A stretch of DNA of 64,000 nucleotides from Theropithecus gelada. Taxonomy: Eukaryota > Chordata > Mammalia > Primates > Cercopithecidae. A program made the position numbers and the translations under genes. The notes under the pieces are model-generated. The model made no database searches. It was given only the letters and a program-made list of their open reading frames with translations, and was not told where the DNA came from. The stretch is from contig NC_037682.1 of assembly GCF_003255815.1 (NCBI RefSeq), forward strand, positions 9,860,711 to 9,924,710. Reading direction: 5' to 3'. This document shows, piece after piece, positions 1 through 39,059 of this stretch. Within the stretch, counting starts at the first letter, position 1, and each line of letters opens with the position of its first letter.

Positions 1-11003
<11,003 letters not shown>

Positions 11004-11267
11004 GCCTCCAGTCCAGACCCCAAACCAGCCCTTGAGCCTGTCAGAATCCCCTCGGCCAGCCCCAGCGCCTCATGCAGAGGGTGGGGTACTAAAGTTAGAT
11101 CTCTAAGCCCCCTCCTGGAAGTCTCATTTTCCCCACTCTCAATGTCCCAGTGTCCAGCGTGACTAAGGACACGGGCCCCCTTCCATCCTCGGGCTCCCGG
11201 GCCCCTCCTATTTATGGGGTCTGACCAACTGCACCCACTCCCCAATAAACTGATTCTTCTTGGGAGC
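11004..11267 (+). other. PYGM: PYGM 3' untranslated region
   Basis: A pyrimidine-rich 3'UTR of about 260 bases follows the stop codon and ends shortly after AATAAA at 11244-11249. The exact cleavage site is inferred from the usual 10-30 base spacing. Confidence 0.85.
11244..11249 (+). terminator. PYGM: PYGM poly(A) signal
   Basis: Canonical AATAAA 240 bases after the stop, followed by a T/CT-rich downstream element at 11255-11280. Confidence 0.9.
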
Positions 11268-12595
11268 CTCCTTTCTCCTCGTTGTTGGGAAATATTTTTA
11301 GCTCTTGGCGGGCTCAACAGCAGCCGCGCAATCGCCCTCTTATCCTCCACCCTCAGCAGGTGCGTCCCAGGGCGGGGCGGTGGTGGGAGGTGGAGGGGGC
11401 GACCCCGTGGGGGCGGGGCCTAGGCCTCTCCAGCCCCTTTCCTGGCGTCACCCTCCACGCCTCTCTTCCCAGTGCCGTGTCCATACTAGGTCAGCGGCCA
11501 GCCTAGCTGGCCGGGGGCGGGGCGTCTGTCTGGGTGGGGCCCATCGGGGCTGGGAGCTGGGACTCCCGGACCATGGAGGATCCACGCTGTCGAGGGCAGG
11601 ACCCAGGAGCGGGAGGAAGCAGAGGATGCTCGGCGCCTTCTTGGCTCCGCCCTTAGCCCCGCCCTACTGCGGCGTTTAAGGGTCTCTTAGCAGGTGGCTG
11701 CGCTCGATCCAAAGTCGGGGTTGTGGTAGGGCAGGAACACTCGCAGACTGCCTAGGCTAGGCCATGTCACCCCCTCATTATGGGGAAACTAAGGAATAGA
11801 AAGGGCCTGTTTCTAGGTCTTACATTATCAAGACTGAGGTGAGGGGGCGGTCCTGGTTCCCCCGCCCTGAGGCTGGGAGGGGCACGCCTCGGAAGGGAGG
11901 TTTGGGGTCGGTGGTTTCACAGTGAGTGTGTGAAGCCAAATGGCCGGAAACCGTTACCCGCTCTCCTAGGCCCGGCTAGTGGGGACCCCAACCGCCTGCG
12001 GCTGCCTCTCCCAAGTTCCTCCCTGCTGGCCAGGCATCCAGGCCCCCAGTCTCCAAGCTGCGGAGAACCCACCGACACATGCGGCTGCCCCTTTCCATTC
12101 GGCCCTGTGGGAAGCCAGGCTTCCGGGGCTCCGTTCCTCCTGTGTGAACTGGGCCCCCGACCCCATGCCCAGACATCAAGGCCACGTCTCCAGGTAGCCA
12201 CAATTTCATTCCTCGCTCCCCACAGGCCCTTCTCCCCAAAATATTCCCATCTTGTCCTAGCCCCTCCCCCAGACTATCTCAAGGACCCGCTGTCCCCACG
12301 CCCCCGACCTCCACTAGGCCTGTGCCTCCCGCTGCCTGCAGGAAGACGCCCGGTCCCGGGCCGGGTTAGCCCCGTGGGAACGGTTTGTCTCGAAAACAGG
12401 AACCCGGGCTGGGGGCTGGGCGGGGCGCCCCTTCCCCACCGCAGTCCGCTTCCTGCCCCTCCCGGCTTCCTCCGCCCGACACCCAGGCAGGGCGGGGGGC
12501 ACTGGGGCGTCCGGGGTTGGGGGAGGGGCTCTTCGTTTCGGTCCCCCCTCCGCGTCCCGGGCGGCGGGGCCTGCGCTCGCCCACCCTCGGGGCAG
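11268..12595. other. PYGM-RASGRP2 intergenic region
   Basis: No gene seen. 11330-11680 is GC-rich with several GGGGCGGGG-type boxes and could be a minor or alternative promoter. The rest is C-rich unique sequence leading into the RASGRP2 CpG island. Open frames here are composition artefacts without family similarity that I recognise. Confidence 0.7.
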
Positions 12596-13080
12596 CCAAT
12601 GGCGCAGCCCCCCACCCGCGGCCCTGGCCTCCCGGGCGGCGCGGCAGGGGAGGGGTTAAGCTGCCGCAGGGACCGCCGCGTGCGGGGCGAGAGGGAGCCC
12701 CCGGTGGGGGTGGCGCAGCCGGCGGTGCGGAGCCCGGCGCAGGGGCGGAGGGGGGAGGGGGCGGCCCGGCGCGGGGGCGGGGGCGGGGCGGCGGGGAGCG
12801 GGGCCGCGGCGCGGAGAGCGGGCGGGAGCCGCAGCCGCAGCGAGGCCGGCGGGCGGAAGCGCACGGAGGTGGGGCCGGCCGGGCCGGTGCGGGCTCCTTG
12901 CGGCAGGTCCCAAGAGTGAGTGAGCGAGCGAGCGCGCGCCGGGCGCTAGGCAGAAGAGGGCACAGCCCCCAGGGACCCCCCCAGGGTGGCGCGGGCGGGC
13001 TGGGGTCGGCGCGCGGGCGGGCTGGGGTCTGCGACCCGGGTCGGGGAGAGGGGGCAGCGGCCACGAGAGCTAAGGCGCCC
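12350..13080 (+). promoter_or_regulatory. RASGRP2: CpG island and putative RASGRP2 promoter
   Basis: Very high GC and dense CpG. CCAAT at 12596-12600 is followed by clustered GC boxes (about 12740-12810), with no TATA box. This is a typical TATA-less promoter. The transcription start is inferred to lie around 12620-12850. Confidence 0.75.
12620..12915 (+). other. RASGRP2: Putative RASGRP2 noncoding first exon
   Basis: GC-rich stretch ending at AAGA with a strong donor gtgagt at 12916. I infer it to be a 5'UTR exon. The 5' limit is uncertain; a cap-analysis or cDNA alignment would fix it. Confidence 0.5.
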
Positions 13081-14656
13081 TGGATCCCCAGAGGGCGGAG
13101 GACCTCCGCTGCGCATCCGGCTTTTCCTAGCCACGTTCCATCGGGGCCCTCCCCCGCGAACCCCCATTTGACAGATGCGAAAATTGAGGCTCCGAGAGGC
13201 CAAGTGATTCTCAAGGTCACACGAGGAGGCGGCAGAGCCAGGCGGGGACGGCTCTGGGTGGCTTCTAGGAAAAGTCCGCCTGAGAACTCTGTACAGGAGC
13301 TCCTCCGTCCTCCAGCCTGGGGGAGTGAGTATGTGTAGGGCCAGGGTACCTTTCCGTGGGGCAAGGCTCTGCCAAAATCTGGGAGTGAAGGGAATCAGGG
13401 CGCTGGGACCGCAGGGCGGGCCCTGCATCGCAGATGGGAGGGGGACGATGGAATGGGCGTGCGCACCCATGGGGGTGTGTGCATGTGTGTGGGAGTGTAC
13501 ATGCGTGGAGAAGCACTGCCTTGCGTGTGTGCACACGTGTGAGGATGTCAGCGCCTGTGTGGCCGCGGGACTCGAGGCTGGCCTGGCTCAAGTGAACAGC
13601 AGGTCCAGGAGGCGTCCTCGTCCACGGGTTTGCATTCTGGGGTAGACGAACCGGGTATGTGTGCCTGAGGGTTCCTTCGTGCAGGTGTGCACGGGGTGTG
13701 GGTACCATTGTGTGTGAGAGACGGAGGATGGGAGGCTGGTGCCTGTGGCCCGGTGCGTGTAAGTGCGGGCGCCTGCACCTGCATGTAGGTCCCCGGCCTC
13801 CGACGAATAACTTGGGTGTGGAGTGTTTGCCCCTGCCAGGGTGCGTATGACCAGTGACCGGAGTTGCTAATGGTGTCATGCACCCACCGGCCACCCCCGG
13901 CTCGAGCGCCCTCCTCTGGACGCCCTGCTCCGTGCGCGCTCACAGTTCGCCTGTGCGGGGCCAGGGCCGGGGTCAGGAGCCGGGGATAGGGAGGAAGAGG
14001 GCCTGTGGACGAGCTGAGCCGTGACCCCTGGGATCTTTGCGGAGGTGGCCTGGGAGCGCTCCGTTCCCATGCTCAGGCTTCCCGTTGACGCCTCCGGGCC
14101 GCAGCGGTCTCCCCCCGCCCCAGGAATGTTCCTCTCCCATCCAGTCCGCCTCCCCTAGGGCAGGCCCCTGGGGGCTGCCGCAGCCCCGCCTCGCCTTCCC
14201 GGGCTCTCGGGAAGAGGGGAGGCGGGCAGGACGCCTGGGTTCTCTCCTCCCTCCTCCCATACCAGGGAGAAATTCCTCCGAGGTCCCCTCAGGCTCCGGG
14301 TTCCCAAAATAACCTTGCGGGGGAAGGGAGGCTGTGGAGGGAGGGAAGCGGGAGGGGCGCAGAGCCGAGCTGCGGGGTGCTGCAGGTGCCTCTGGGGAGA
14401 GGACGCGAGGAGAAGGGGGCCTGCGGGAGCCTGGGCGCCAGCCAGTCCTGGGATCCTGGCTCCCCCGTCCTCATGAAGCCCCTCGGCCCTCCCGCGACTC
14501 CGAGGGTGGGCCGGAAGCCTGTCCGCGGGTCCATTTCCCAACTGGCGGGTTGCACCATCCCGGGCCAGACCGTTTAACCCCGGGAGTGGCCGCGGCGGAC
14601 AACTCCGCCCCTGCCCAGCAGGGGGCGTGCCCGCCCCGCCCCGTTTCTGCCCGCAG
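13081..14656. other. RASGRP2: RASGRP2 5' intron
   Basis: Contains a MIR remnant in reverse (13165-13260) and a diffuse TG-rich low-complexity stretch (13450-13860) with many gtgtgt and gcatgtgt words. The remaining sequence is GC-rich and unique. No exon is recognised. Confidence 0.6.
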
Positions 14657-14782
14657 GGCCGCTCCCCCGCCCGCGCCTCCGCAGACTCCCGATCTGCCTC
14701 TCCCGGGACAGGGGTTCGGTCCGAGACCGGTGGGAGGCTCCCGGAGCGCAGTCTGAGCCCAGCCCACCCCGCGCCGGCGGCC
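14657..14782 (+). other. RASGRP2: Candidate 5'UTR part of the RASGRP2 start-codon exon
   Basis: A good acceptor (tctgcccgcag at 14646-14656) lies 126 bases upstream of the start codon; another possible acceptor is at 14711. Which is used cannot be decided by eye. Confidence 0.45.
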
Positions 14783-30806
<16,024 letters not shown>

Positions 30807-31190
30807 TAGATGGTGAGTCCTCCCACATCAGGCACCAGAGCTCCCCACTGAGGGCTGGGGCGGGGGTGGGGAGTATCAGGGAAATGGGTGCTTTATCCAA
30901 ATGGCCCCAAGCCAGGTGGGCTTCTACCTTGTTGTTGAGGGGGGTGTCTTCCTCACAACCTGTTTTTCTCTTCCCAGCTGTGGTTGGATCAAGGACTCAT
31001 TCCTGCCTTGGAGAAAAGACTTCAACCAGAGCAGGAAGCCTGGGGGTGTTGGGGCAGGAGACTGGGGCTGGGGGTGGGATATGAGGGTGGCATGCAGCTG
31101 AGGGCAGGGCCAGGGCTGGCGTCCCTAAGGTTGTACAGACTCTTGTGAATATTTGTATTTTCCAGATGGAATAAAAAGGCCCGTGTAATT
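30807..31190 (+). other. RASGRP2: RASGRP2 3'UTR with an intron
   Basis: 3'UTR bases 30807-30812, then intron 30813-30977 (donor gtgagt, acceptor ttcccag), then a terminal noncoding exon from 30978 to about 31190. The junction lies 6 bases after the stop, too close to trigger decay by the usual 50-base rule. Confidence 0.8.
31170..31175 (+). terminator. RASGRP2: RASGRP2 poly(A) signal
   Basis: AATAAA at 31170-31175 in a typical context; cleavage is expected near 31190. Confidence 0.9.
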
Positions 31191-31858
31191 AACCTTCACC
31201 ATCAGTGCCTAGAATCCCGTGGGGTGGGGGGATGCTATACTCTACAGGAGGACAATCTTGGGAGCTAGAACTTTGTAGCAAGAGAAACTTGGGAGGTCTG
31301 GAATCTCATGTGTCTGGAATCTTGGGGGAGAGAATCTTAGAAGCAGAAAACCTCGGAATATAAGAATCTTGGGGAGGGTCTAGGATCTTGAGGAGACCAG
31401 ATTCTTGGACATGTAAAACTTGAAACTAGTAGGGCTTGGCACCCGAGAATTGCGGGGCCAGTGGTCTTGCATACCCAAAGCCTTCAGCCCATGGCCAAAA
31501 TTCCCTTGCTGGACAGGGGGCTTTTCAGCCCCTGCTTGTACGCTTCCAGTAACAGGGCCCTCACTGCAGGAATCGTGGGAGGGAGGGGGGCAGTGCAGAG
31601 TTGCTGGCTGTGGGGGAAGGGAGGGAGGGCCCTGGGCAGTCCGAGGGCCCTGCTGGGCTTGTGCCTCAGGGCGGGGGCTGCACTCCTTGGCCTTGCAGCC
31701 TCCTGGCCTGGTGCTGCTGCCAGCCGGAAGGACAGTGACTTCCAGAGGAAATGCATATCGATCCTGCTTTCAGCCTCCGGTGGCGGCCTCTCCCAACCCA
31801 GCTCTTCCCTCCTGAGCCTGCAGCACGGAGGTTTTGGGGGTCACTGCTACCTGAAGAA
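31191..31858. other. RASGRP2-NRXN2 intergenic, first part
   Basis: Starts with a loosely repetitive segment built of words like aatcttggg (31245-31400). The rest is unique. No gene seen. Confidence 0.6.
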
Positions 31859-32171
31859 GGCTAAGGCCACTTCTTTTTTTTTTTTTTGGGACGAAGTCTC
31901 CCAGGCTGGAGTGCAGTGGGCGATCTCGGCTCACTGCAACCTCCGCCTCCTGGGTTCAAGCAATTCCCTGCCTCAGCCTCCTGAGTAGCTGGGACTACAG
32001 GCACCCGCCACCATGCCTGGCTAATTTTTGTACTTTTAGTAGAGATGGGGTTTCACTATCTTGGCCAGGCTGGTCTTGAACTCCTGACCTCATGATCCAC
32101 CCACCTCAGCCTCCCAAAGTGCTGGGATTACAGGTGTGAGCCACTGCACCTGGCCGGCTAAGGCCACTTCT
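31859..32171 (-). mobile_element. Alu element with intact target duplication
   Basis: Reversed Alu at 31875-32155, flanked by exact 16-base copies of ggctaaggccacttct at 31859-31874 and 32156-32171. Confidence 0.95.
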
Positions 32172-34640
32172 AAGGCTGGTCTGGGAGTTTACAAAAGGTT
32201 CTGAAGCTGGGCCGGGCTGCCCTTGGAGTCAGGAGACTCCAGACAGCAGTCCTGACAATGGGAGCTACCTCCTAAGTCCCCCAAACTGGGAGGTGTCCCA
32301 CAGCAGCTGTGGGATTGTCCTGGGGGTGGAGACCTGAGCACCTTCAACTCCAAAGCCCAGTATCTGCGGGCCTGGCCATGGCCTCAGTTCCCCCATGAAT
32401 GCCCCGGCCCCCTACTCCAGGGTTTCTCCACATCACATCCATCCCTGCTTTGAGACCCCACTCCCCCTGGCATATTCTTTATTTTGTGTCACTCCCTTCT
32501 CTTTCCTGGTCATACCTCTCCTGCAGGCCTACCCCGTGTTGGGCCCCCCAGCCCTGTCTCTGCATCGGGTGCCCCCCTGCCCCTCCTTCTGTCCTCAGCC
32601 CCCTACACCCTTCCCCCTCTTGAGGCTGTAATATCCGTTTCACGATTTGGGGGCTGAGTTGCTATAACAACAGACGGTGATTGTGTTGTGAAGAGCAGCT
32701 CGCTCCTGTGCTGCCTGCCTCCTGCGCTGCCTCCATCCCTGCAGCCCAGTCAGCTCCTCTCCTCACCACCCTGTAGTTCCAGTCTGGCCTCTTCCTGGTG
32801 TGTGTGTGTGTGTGTGCATGCATATGTGTGTCCAGGTCTGCCTGTCGGGATGTGATGTGTAGCGGTTTTCATGGTTGCATGTGTCTGAATTTGGTGTCTG
32901 AGCTTCATGTTGTATGTGTCTGTGTGCATGTGTGTGCACAGACATGCATGCTGTAACTGCTGTGTTTCCCCTCCCCCATGTGTCCCCACTGGCCTTTGCA
33001 CATGGGAGAAGGGCATGTGGTCAGCATATCACTCAACTGTCCACATCGGGTGGGTGCCTGTGTGTGGTGTGTGAGTATGGGGTGTGTCTTGAAGTGGCAG
33101 GTCCCAAATGCTTAGGCAATCTGAACCTCGGACCTTGCAGAGAGGAGAGATGTCCCTGTAGGTGGGAGGGGCAGGGAGGTGCGGCAGCTGCCCAGTGACC
33201 TTTTCTGCCCTTGATGGGCAAAGCTGGGGGTGGGGACAGGAGACAAGTGCTCATACTTACCTCCCTCCCTGCCCAGACTCCTCTGTAAGAGTCTGAGTCT
33301 CTCTGTGAACCATTGCACCTGTCTGTCTATGCCCTGATGCCTGGATGGACAAGGTGTGTGTATGTGCGTGTGTGTGTGTGTGTATGTGTCTGAGTGAGTG
33401 TGAGGAGGCTGCAGGAAGAGGAACAGTGGGGGATGGGCAGGAAAGTGGGCTGTGGGGTCAGAGAGGTGATTTCACATTCATAGGCCCTGACTCAGCAGTT
33501 CCATTCTCTGGCTCCTTCAGTGGCTTTGGTGGGGATGCCCTGAGGGTCTCTCCAAGGTCAGAGTGGGCCCTAAGTCTGGGACCTGGCTTAGGGATCACCC
33601 TTCTCGACTCCTAGGAAACACTCCTTGCAGCCTGGGTCCCCCTCTTACCCCATCACAGGCTGGGGAAGGAGATTCCCTTTGGGGGACTGGTGTCCGTGTT
33701 AAGCCACTCGGTAACTGACCACTCTCTTCAAAGTGTCTGGGCAGGGGTCCAGGATGACTGTGGGCAGGTCTCCTGGGTGCACCTGTTCTGGGCATGCATT
33801 AATTGCCTGGTGTGGGTACCTGTGTGCACAAGTGTGTGTATTCTTGGGCAGTATATGCTTCCTGTGGGTGTGTTACCATGGTGGGGCATTTCTGCAGTGC
33901 TCTTGTGTGTCTCTGGGAATGCCCAGTGTTCACAGCTAGGTGTGCATGGCTGTGAGTGCCCGATGTGCATGCATTGGTGGTTGAATGTAAGTGTTCTTGC
34001 ATGTTGCCTCTGGCTAAGGAAGTGCCAACTACCACCAGCTGTGCATATCACAGACCCTGCAACAGAAATCAGGGTCCTGGAGTGAGCTGGCAGAATGGTC
34101 TGGCACGTGTGCACGCACACACACACACACACACACACGCACACACACACACTGTCTGTCTCATTCAGCAGCCCAGTGACCAGCCTCCGGGTACACACAC
34201 TAGGTGCCAGTGTGTGTACACTTTTATTGGCGGAGTGAGTGAAGGGCGTCCCCCAGTCCCCCACACTCGTACAAATGCACAGTGATGCATTTACCCTTAC
34301 AGGAGAGACCTGCGCCCCCCAACACCACTCTAACTCTGAAACTCATGGATGGGAGGAGAAGAACAGAGAAGGGGGCTGCTGCCAGGTGACCTCAATCACC
34401 AGGCATGTGCAGCTGCAATCCCGCCCCCACACCTACTCGTACCCCAGTCCAGGGTTCCAGGCAGAACTTAGAGTTTGGCCTCAAACTCTGGGATTCCCAT
34501 GAGGCAGGACTGGGAAACCCCCAAGTCCTAGGTCTACCCTGCCCCCATCTCTGCCTTTCCTTCCCCCACTGTCTCCGTCTTTATCCCAGCAAAGCCCCTT
34601 CCTCTTCAGTGCTGGGGGCTCCAAGCCAGGGGCCCTCCGG
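32172..34640. other. Region upstream of the NRXN2 promoter
   Basis: No gene or Alu. It contains TG-rich low-complexity stretches at 32798-32935, 33353-33400 and 33820-33995 and a CA tract at 34114-34152. An RFX-like palindrome lies at 32658-32671. Confidence 0.6.
34114..34152 (+). repeat. (CA)n microsatellite
   Basis: About 39 bases of CA repeat with one CG interruption. Confidence 0.9.
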
Positions 34641-34649
34641 ACGGTGGGA

Positions 34650-35560
34650 GGCGGGGGCCAGGCTACCTGCTGGAAAAAGCCCCCAGCAGCCGTGGACCCA
34701 CCGGGTTCCCCTTCTCTAGTCTCCTCGAAGCCCGGGCCCGCCCCTGAGCATAGCCGGCAGAGGGCGCTGCGGCCCAGGCCCCGCACCAGCCCTGCTCCCG
34801 CGGCGCCCCAAGTCGGGGTCCACAGCCTCTCCTTCGGCTCGTCCCAGCCCCTGCGCTGTGCGAAGACCCGCTGGCCGTTGCGGGAGGGTGCGGGACCCAA
34901 GGCCCCGAACCAAGGGGCAAGGGGCGAGGGTGCCTGAGTTCCTGGAAAAGACACTGAGACCGGGTTTGGGGTCCGCCTGGTTGGGGGCCCAGGCGCCCCA
35001 GAACCTCGAGAGGCTGGGAGGAGCGCGGGTGCCGCGGAGCCGGGACGCCTGGGTCCCGCGCGGGGGTGGGAGTGGGCCTGTGGAGCCGCCGGACTGACGG
35101 CTTCTGCGCCCTTGCATTGGCTGCACTGCTCGTCCGTCAGCGCAGTGTGGTCCAATGCGCGCGTCTCGGGGGCGGGCACTGGTGCTGATGCTGCCGTCAG
35201 TCGGTGTTGCAGGGATGCGGCGGCGGGAGCAGCCGCCCTGACTCGCGGAGCATCCTCCTCGGAGAGGCACCGCGGCGGGGCGGGCGGGCGGGGACGCGGC
35301 GGGGAGTGAGAGAGGCGCGAGGCGGCAGACACCGCTAGCCCCGGCTCTGCCACCCGCCCGAGACGGAGACGGGGCGGCCCTGTGGCTCTGCTACCCACCC
35401 TCCAGCTTCTGGCGCCCCGAGAACCAGGTAAAAAGGGGGGGGCTGCGGCGGAGACAGGCGGGGGGCGGGAGCCGATCGGGGGAGGGGAGCGGATCAGAGG
35501 GGGCGGGGGAGGCAGGACGGATGAATTGGGGGGCGGGGGCGCCGCGCTGAGAGGGCTGGC
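34650..35560 (+). promoter_or_regulatory. NRXN2: CpG island and putative NRXN2 alpha promoter
   Basis: Dense CpG and very high GC. Inverted CCAAT (ATTGG) at 35116-35120, CCAAT at 35152-35156, and a GC box near 35168-35176 lie ahead of a likely noncoding exon. TATA-less. This placement, about 4 kb past RASGRP2, agrees with the known gene spacing. Confidence 0.78.
35200..35427 (+). other. NRXN2: Putative NRXN2 noncoding exon 1
   Basis: GC-rich leader ending gaaccag at 35427 with donor gtaaaa at 35428. The 5' limit is a guess. If transcription starts before 35215 it contains a short upstream ORF, ATG at 35215 to TGA at 35239-35241. Confidence 0.55.
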
Positions 35561-35779
35561 CGGGTGACAGAGAGGAGGCAAAGCTGCTGGGGGCTTGGGG
35601 GTCGGAGGCTCCTGTGGAAGGGGCACTGGCTCTGACAGCTGGAGAGAACGGGGAGGGGTGGGAGGGAGGGTCTTTGGGGGAAGGGATGGGGAGAGAAGGA
35701 GGGGCATCCAAAGGACTGTGAGGGGGTTCTAAAAGGGGGGTCCTCAGTCTGTGCTAGCCCCAGAGGCTGGAAGCAGCGC

Positions 35780-36240
35780 CGGGCCAGAGGGGCTGTTGTG
35801 TTCTGGAGGGTCTAACCAGCGAGAAACTGGGCTTCGTGGGAGGAGAGGAGAGGGGGCTGGAGAGGAGAGAGAAGTGGAGAGGGAAGGAAAAGGGCCAGGC
35901 CAAGGGCTTCGTCCTGAGAGGACCCACTGAGGACCAGGCTTTCCTGGGGGATGGGAGCCAAGGCGAGAAGAGGTTATTGGGAGAGGGCAGAGGGGAATGT
36001 GCCAAGGTGCTCCAGGCAGAGATGGGTCTGTGCTGGTGGAGAGCTGGGGAAGATGGGGTCTGAGGGAGAGGAGCGGAAGCTTGCGGGGGAAGGCTGGGGG
36101 TGATGAGAGAGGGAGACTGGGAAATCAGTAGGAGGGGGCTTTGCTGGGGTGGGAATGCGCTGGGGGCGGTGACAGGGTTCTGGTCAGAGAGTGCTGCAGG
36201 GGGAGAGGAAGCTGCAGGGCCCTTGGCTTGCTCCCCCACC
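35780..36240 (+). repeat. Purine-rich (GA) tract
   Basis: Long stretch dominated by G and A, for example gagaggagagggggctggag, with few pyrimidines; low-complexity sequence just inside NRXN2 intron 1. Confidence 0.7.
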
Positions 36241-37199
36241 CCTAAAGAGGAAGGGACCATTTCTCATGTCCCAGCCTCCTCCCCCAGCTGAAGCAGCAGT
36301 CTTCCCTGGGGTCTTTGGGTTGGGGTATGAGCCTTTGAACCCTTGATGGGCTCTTGGGGCACAACTGGCTTTGGGGTGCTGTTGTCTCCTTTACTCTCAG
36401 CCCCCTCCTGAGTCTTGGGAGAGGGCATTCGATGCCTCATTGAGCTAGCAAGGGCTGGGAGGGGCTTTTTCTTGGTGTCTGGAGGTGAAGGAGGAGGCCG
36501 TCCACCTGGAATAATGAAATAGATTTTTAGGGGGTGGGTCTTGGGTCCCCAGTCCCTTGGCTGCCCTGGGGGCTTCCAGATAGCCCTGTTTTTGTATGTG
36601 TTGGCGGGTGGGCATCTCTCCTCTTCCATTCATTCTTATCCTTCCCTCTTGTCCACCTTCCCAGTGTCTGGGTGTTCCTTTTGGGGGAGGGTAGACATTA
36701 GGGTCTTACTTTCTCTGTCTTCTGCCAGAGAAGGAGAAAGAAAGAAGGGGGAGGGAAGGAGAAGGGGAGGGAGGTCTGTGGTCCACTAACTGTGAGGCCT
36801 TCTGTTTTGTGGGTGCTTCAGCCCCTCAGTCCCTAGCTCCTCTTGCTTCCAGGGATGGCTCCAGGGATACTGGCATCTGAGGTGTGGCTGGATCTTTTGG
36901 GAGACAGGGGAGAAGGGTGTGCTGGGGGCTCTCCATTCATGCTAGAGGAAGTATTCTCAGATCCATCCTGTCCTCAGATCCACAAGGGTGGGCGGGATGG
37001 ATCAACCGGCCATGGCTGCTGGGCAGTTCTTTCCAGGAGCCTGGGCCTCTCCTGGCGTCTTGGCCTGGGTTGAATCCATATGACAGTGGAGTTCTGAGAG
37101 GAGGGACTGGGTGATTGAGTGGCTGGTGGGGACCCCTCTTTCCTTCCAGGCTCAGTCACTACCCAGGTCCAGCTGCTCCCTCCCGCCTGCCCTTGCCAG

Positions 37200-37745
37200 T
37201 GACACAGACACTCTGACAATGATACACAGGCTCAGTGGCACCCACCCAGACACACACCTACACAGGCACACACACCTGCGTACACAATACACCTCCTGGC
37301 AGCATACCGCCCACATTCCCCACCCAGAGAGGCTGCCACCTCGTGCCTGCCTCCTTGAGACCTCCCCCAGGTGCCTTGCTGTCATGTACACAACACACAC
37401 ACATGGTCACTACGTGCCCCCAAAGCCCCAAGCGCCGCACTGCCAGCCCTCACCCTTGGATGCACACAGCCCCCATCCAACCACTCACCTCCCCAGGCTC
37501 ACAGCCATTGCAGGCACACCTGTGCTTCTTCCTCATACACCTTCAGTCCCTGCAACACACCCTGTCCTTCTAGACACCCCATCCCTCCCAGGTCTTCACA
37601 GCACGTGTGCACACCCTCCTAGACACACCAGTCCCTGACCCCAGCAAGCTCATCCTGAAGTACCATGTGCATGTCTGTCTGGGTGCTGAGCACTTTGCCC
37701 CAGGCCTTTGTGTGTGTGCACGTGTGTGTGCACACCAGCACACAC
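37200..37745 (+). repeat. Degenerate CA-rich stretch
   Basis: Many short CACA and ACACAC words interspersed with C-rich text; a decayed CA-type low-complexity region. Confidence 0.65.
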
Positions 37746-38279
37746 TTGCTAATACACTTTATGCTGTGGCTCACCCCCTAAACCTCTCTTCTACTTTCTC
37801 TCTCACTCACTTATCTTCGTACCTTTGGCCCAGGGCCTCCTACCCCTCCTGGTCACAACCACAACCCTTCCTGGTGGAGTCCAGCCCCCAGCTATAACTG
37901 GCTGCCCTGGGAGCCTTCCCATTTCTAAGTGGCACCACCCCCCGCATCAGTGCTCAGGCACAGGGGCCCCTACACCTGCCTGTGCACTGGAGACACTGTC
38001 CTTTCATTCGCAGCTCCCAAGTCCAGACCCCACGGGGATGCCCCGATTGTGTGTCCTCACCTGCCACCCACCCTGCTGCTCCATCTGTTGGTGCAGCTCC
38101 TCCACCCCTGCCCCTTCCACACTGACGGGCCTGTGGGCTCTCGGAGACTCATTCAACAAACAGTCTGGTGCACACCTTCAGGGGTGTGCGTGGCACTTTG
38201 TTAGCATTTACGAAGCTGCTTCCCTACTGCCACCACCGCTGTTTGGCATGGTGGGGTGAGGGTGAGGCTGGGACTCCGC

Positions 38280-38520
38280 TGTGGTCCTCAGTGAGCCTCA
38301 GTTTCCTCACCTGTGAAATGGGATCCTCATCCCTACCTAATGGGATGTTACGAGGACTCACTGAGAGGACAATGATGGCAATGACAGTAGTAACAAGAAT
38401 ATTTATTGTGTACCTACTGTGTGCCTGGCCCTGTGCGAAGCACTCTGTAAACCTTACTTTGATGTATTTGTCAGGCACATAGAAGGTCCCCATAAATGGT
38501 AGCTATTTTTATTGTCATTA
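38280..38520 (+). mobile_element. MIR remnant
   Basis: MIR text on the + strand: gcctcagtttcctcacctgt, gaaatggg, and later a tgtgtgcctggccctgtgcg phrase. Confidence 0.7.
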
Positions 38521-38536
38521 TCATAACCTTCCCTGC

Positions 38537-38572
38537 ACACACACACGCACACACACACGCATACACACACCT
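38537..38572 (+). repeat. (CA)n microsatellite, interrupted
   Basis: About 36 bases of CA with CG and TA interruptions. Confidence 0.8.
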
Positions 38573-39059
38573 GTCATAGATACCTTTAGGAACATTCCCA
38601 AGCACCTCGTGCTTACTCACAAGGCCGCCCCGGAAGCCATCTGTCCCCTCTGCATCACTGGGGTGCACCCACCCAGGCTGCTGTGCCGCAGCTGTGCACA
38701 GCATAGGTACGCTTGGTGCTTATCCCTCCCACCACCTACCTCCATGCTCCTGTGCACCTGTCCTCCGGCCCCCACTGCACCGAGTCATTCCATTGCACCT
38801 CCATCCCCAGTCCACCTGCTTCCCCAGCTCCACAAAGTGGCAACAGCCTTGTCCTGTGCACCCTGAGCTACCAGCTCCTGGGCCCAGCCCGCTCCCTGCT
38901 TCTCTCCATGACACAGAGAGCTGCTTGGAGACCCGTGGACATGCTCACTCATGCCCAGCCCACCCTGGCATGGGACTCTGACTTATCTTTAGACCTGTTT
39001 GTTACTTCTCCTGCCCTCTGAGTCAGGACAATTGACCAGCAGAGTTGAGGAGGACACGA

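Noticed and set aside
11930..13364. Frames of 317-332 codons on both strands
   Set aside because: Both strands stay open in the RASGRP2 CpG island, which is a composition effect. No recognisable protein.
34481..35707. Open frame of 408 codons on the - strand
   Set aside because: It lies across the NRXN2 CpG island; GC-rich antisense sequence rarely contains stops. The product is Pro/Ala/Arg-rich with no family similarity and no splice structure.
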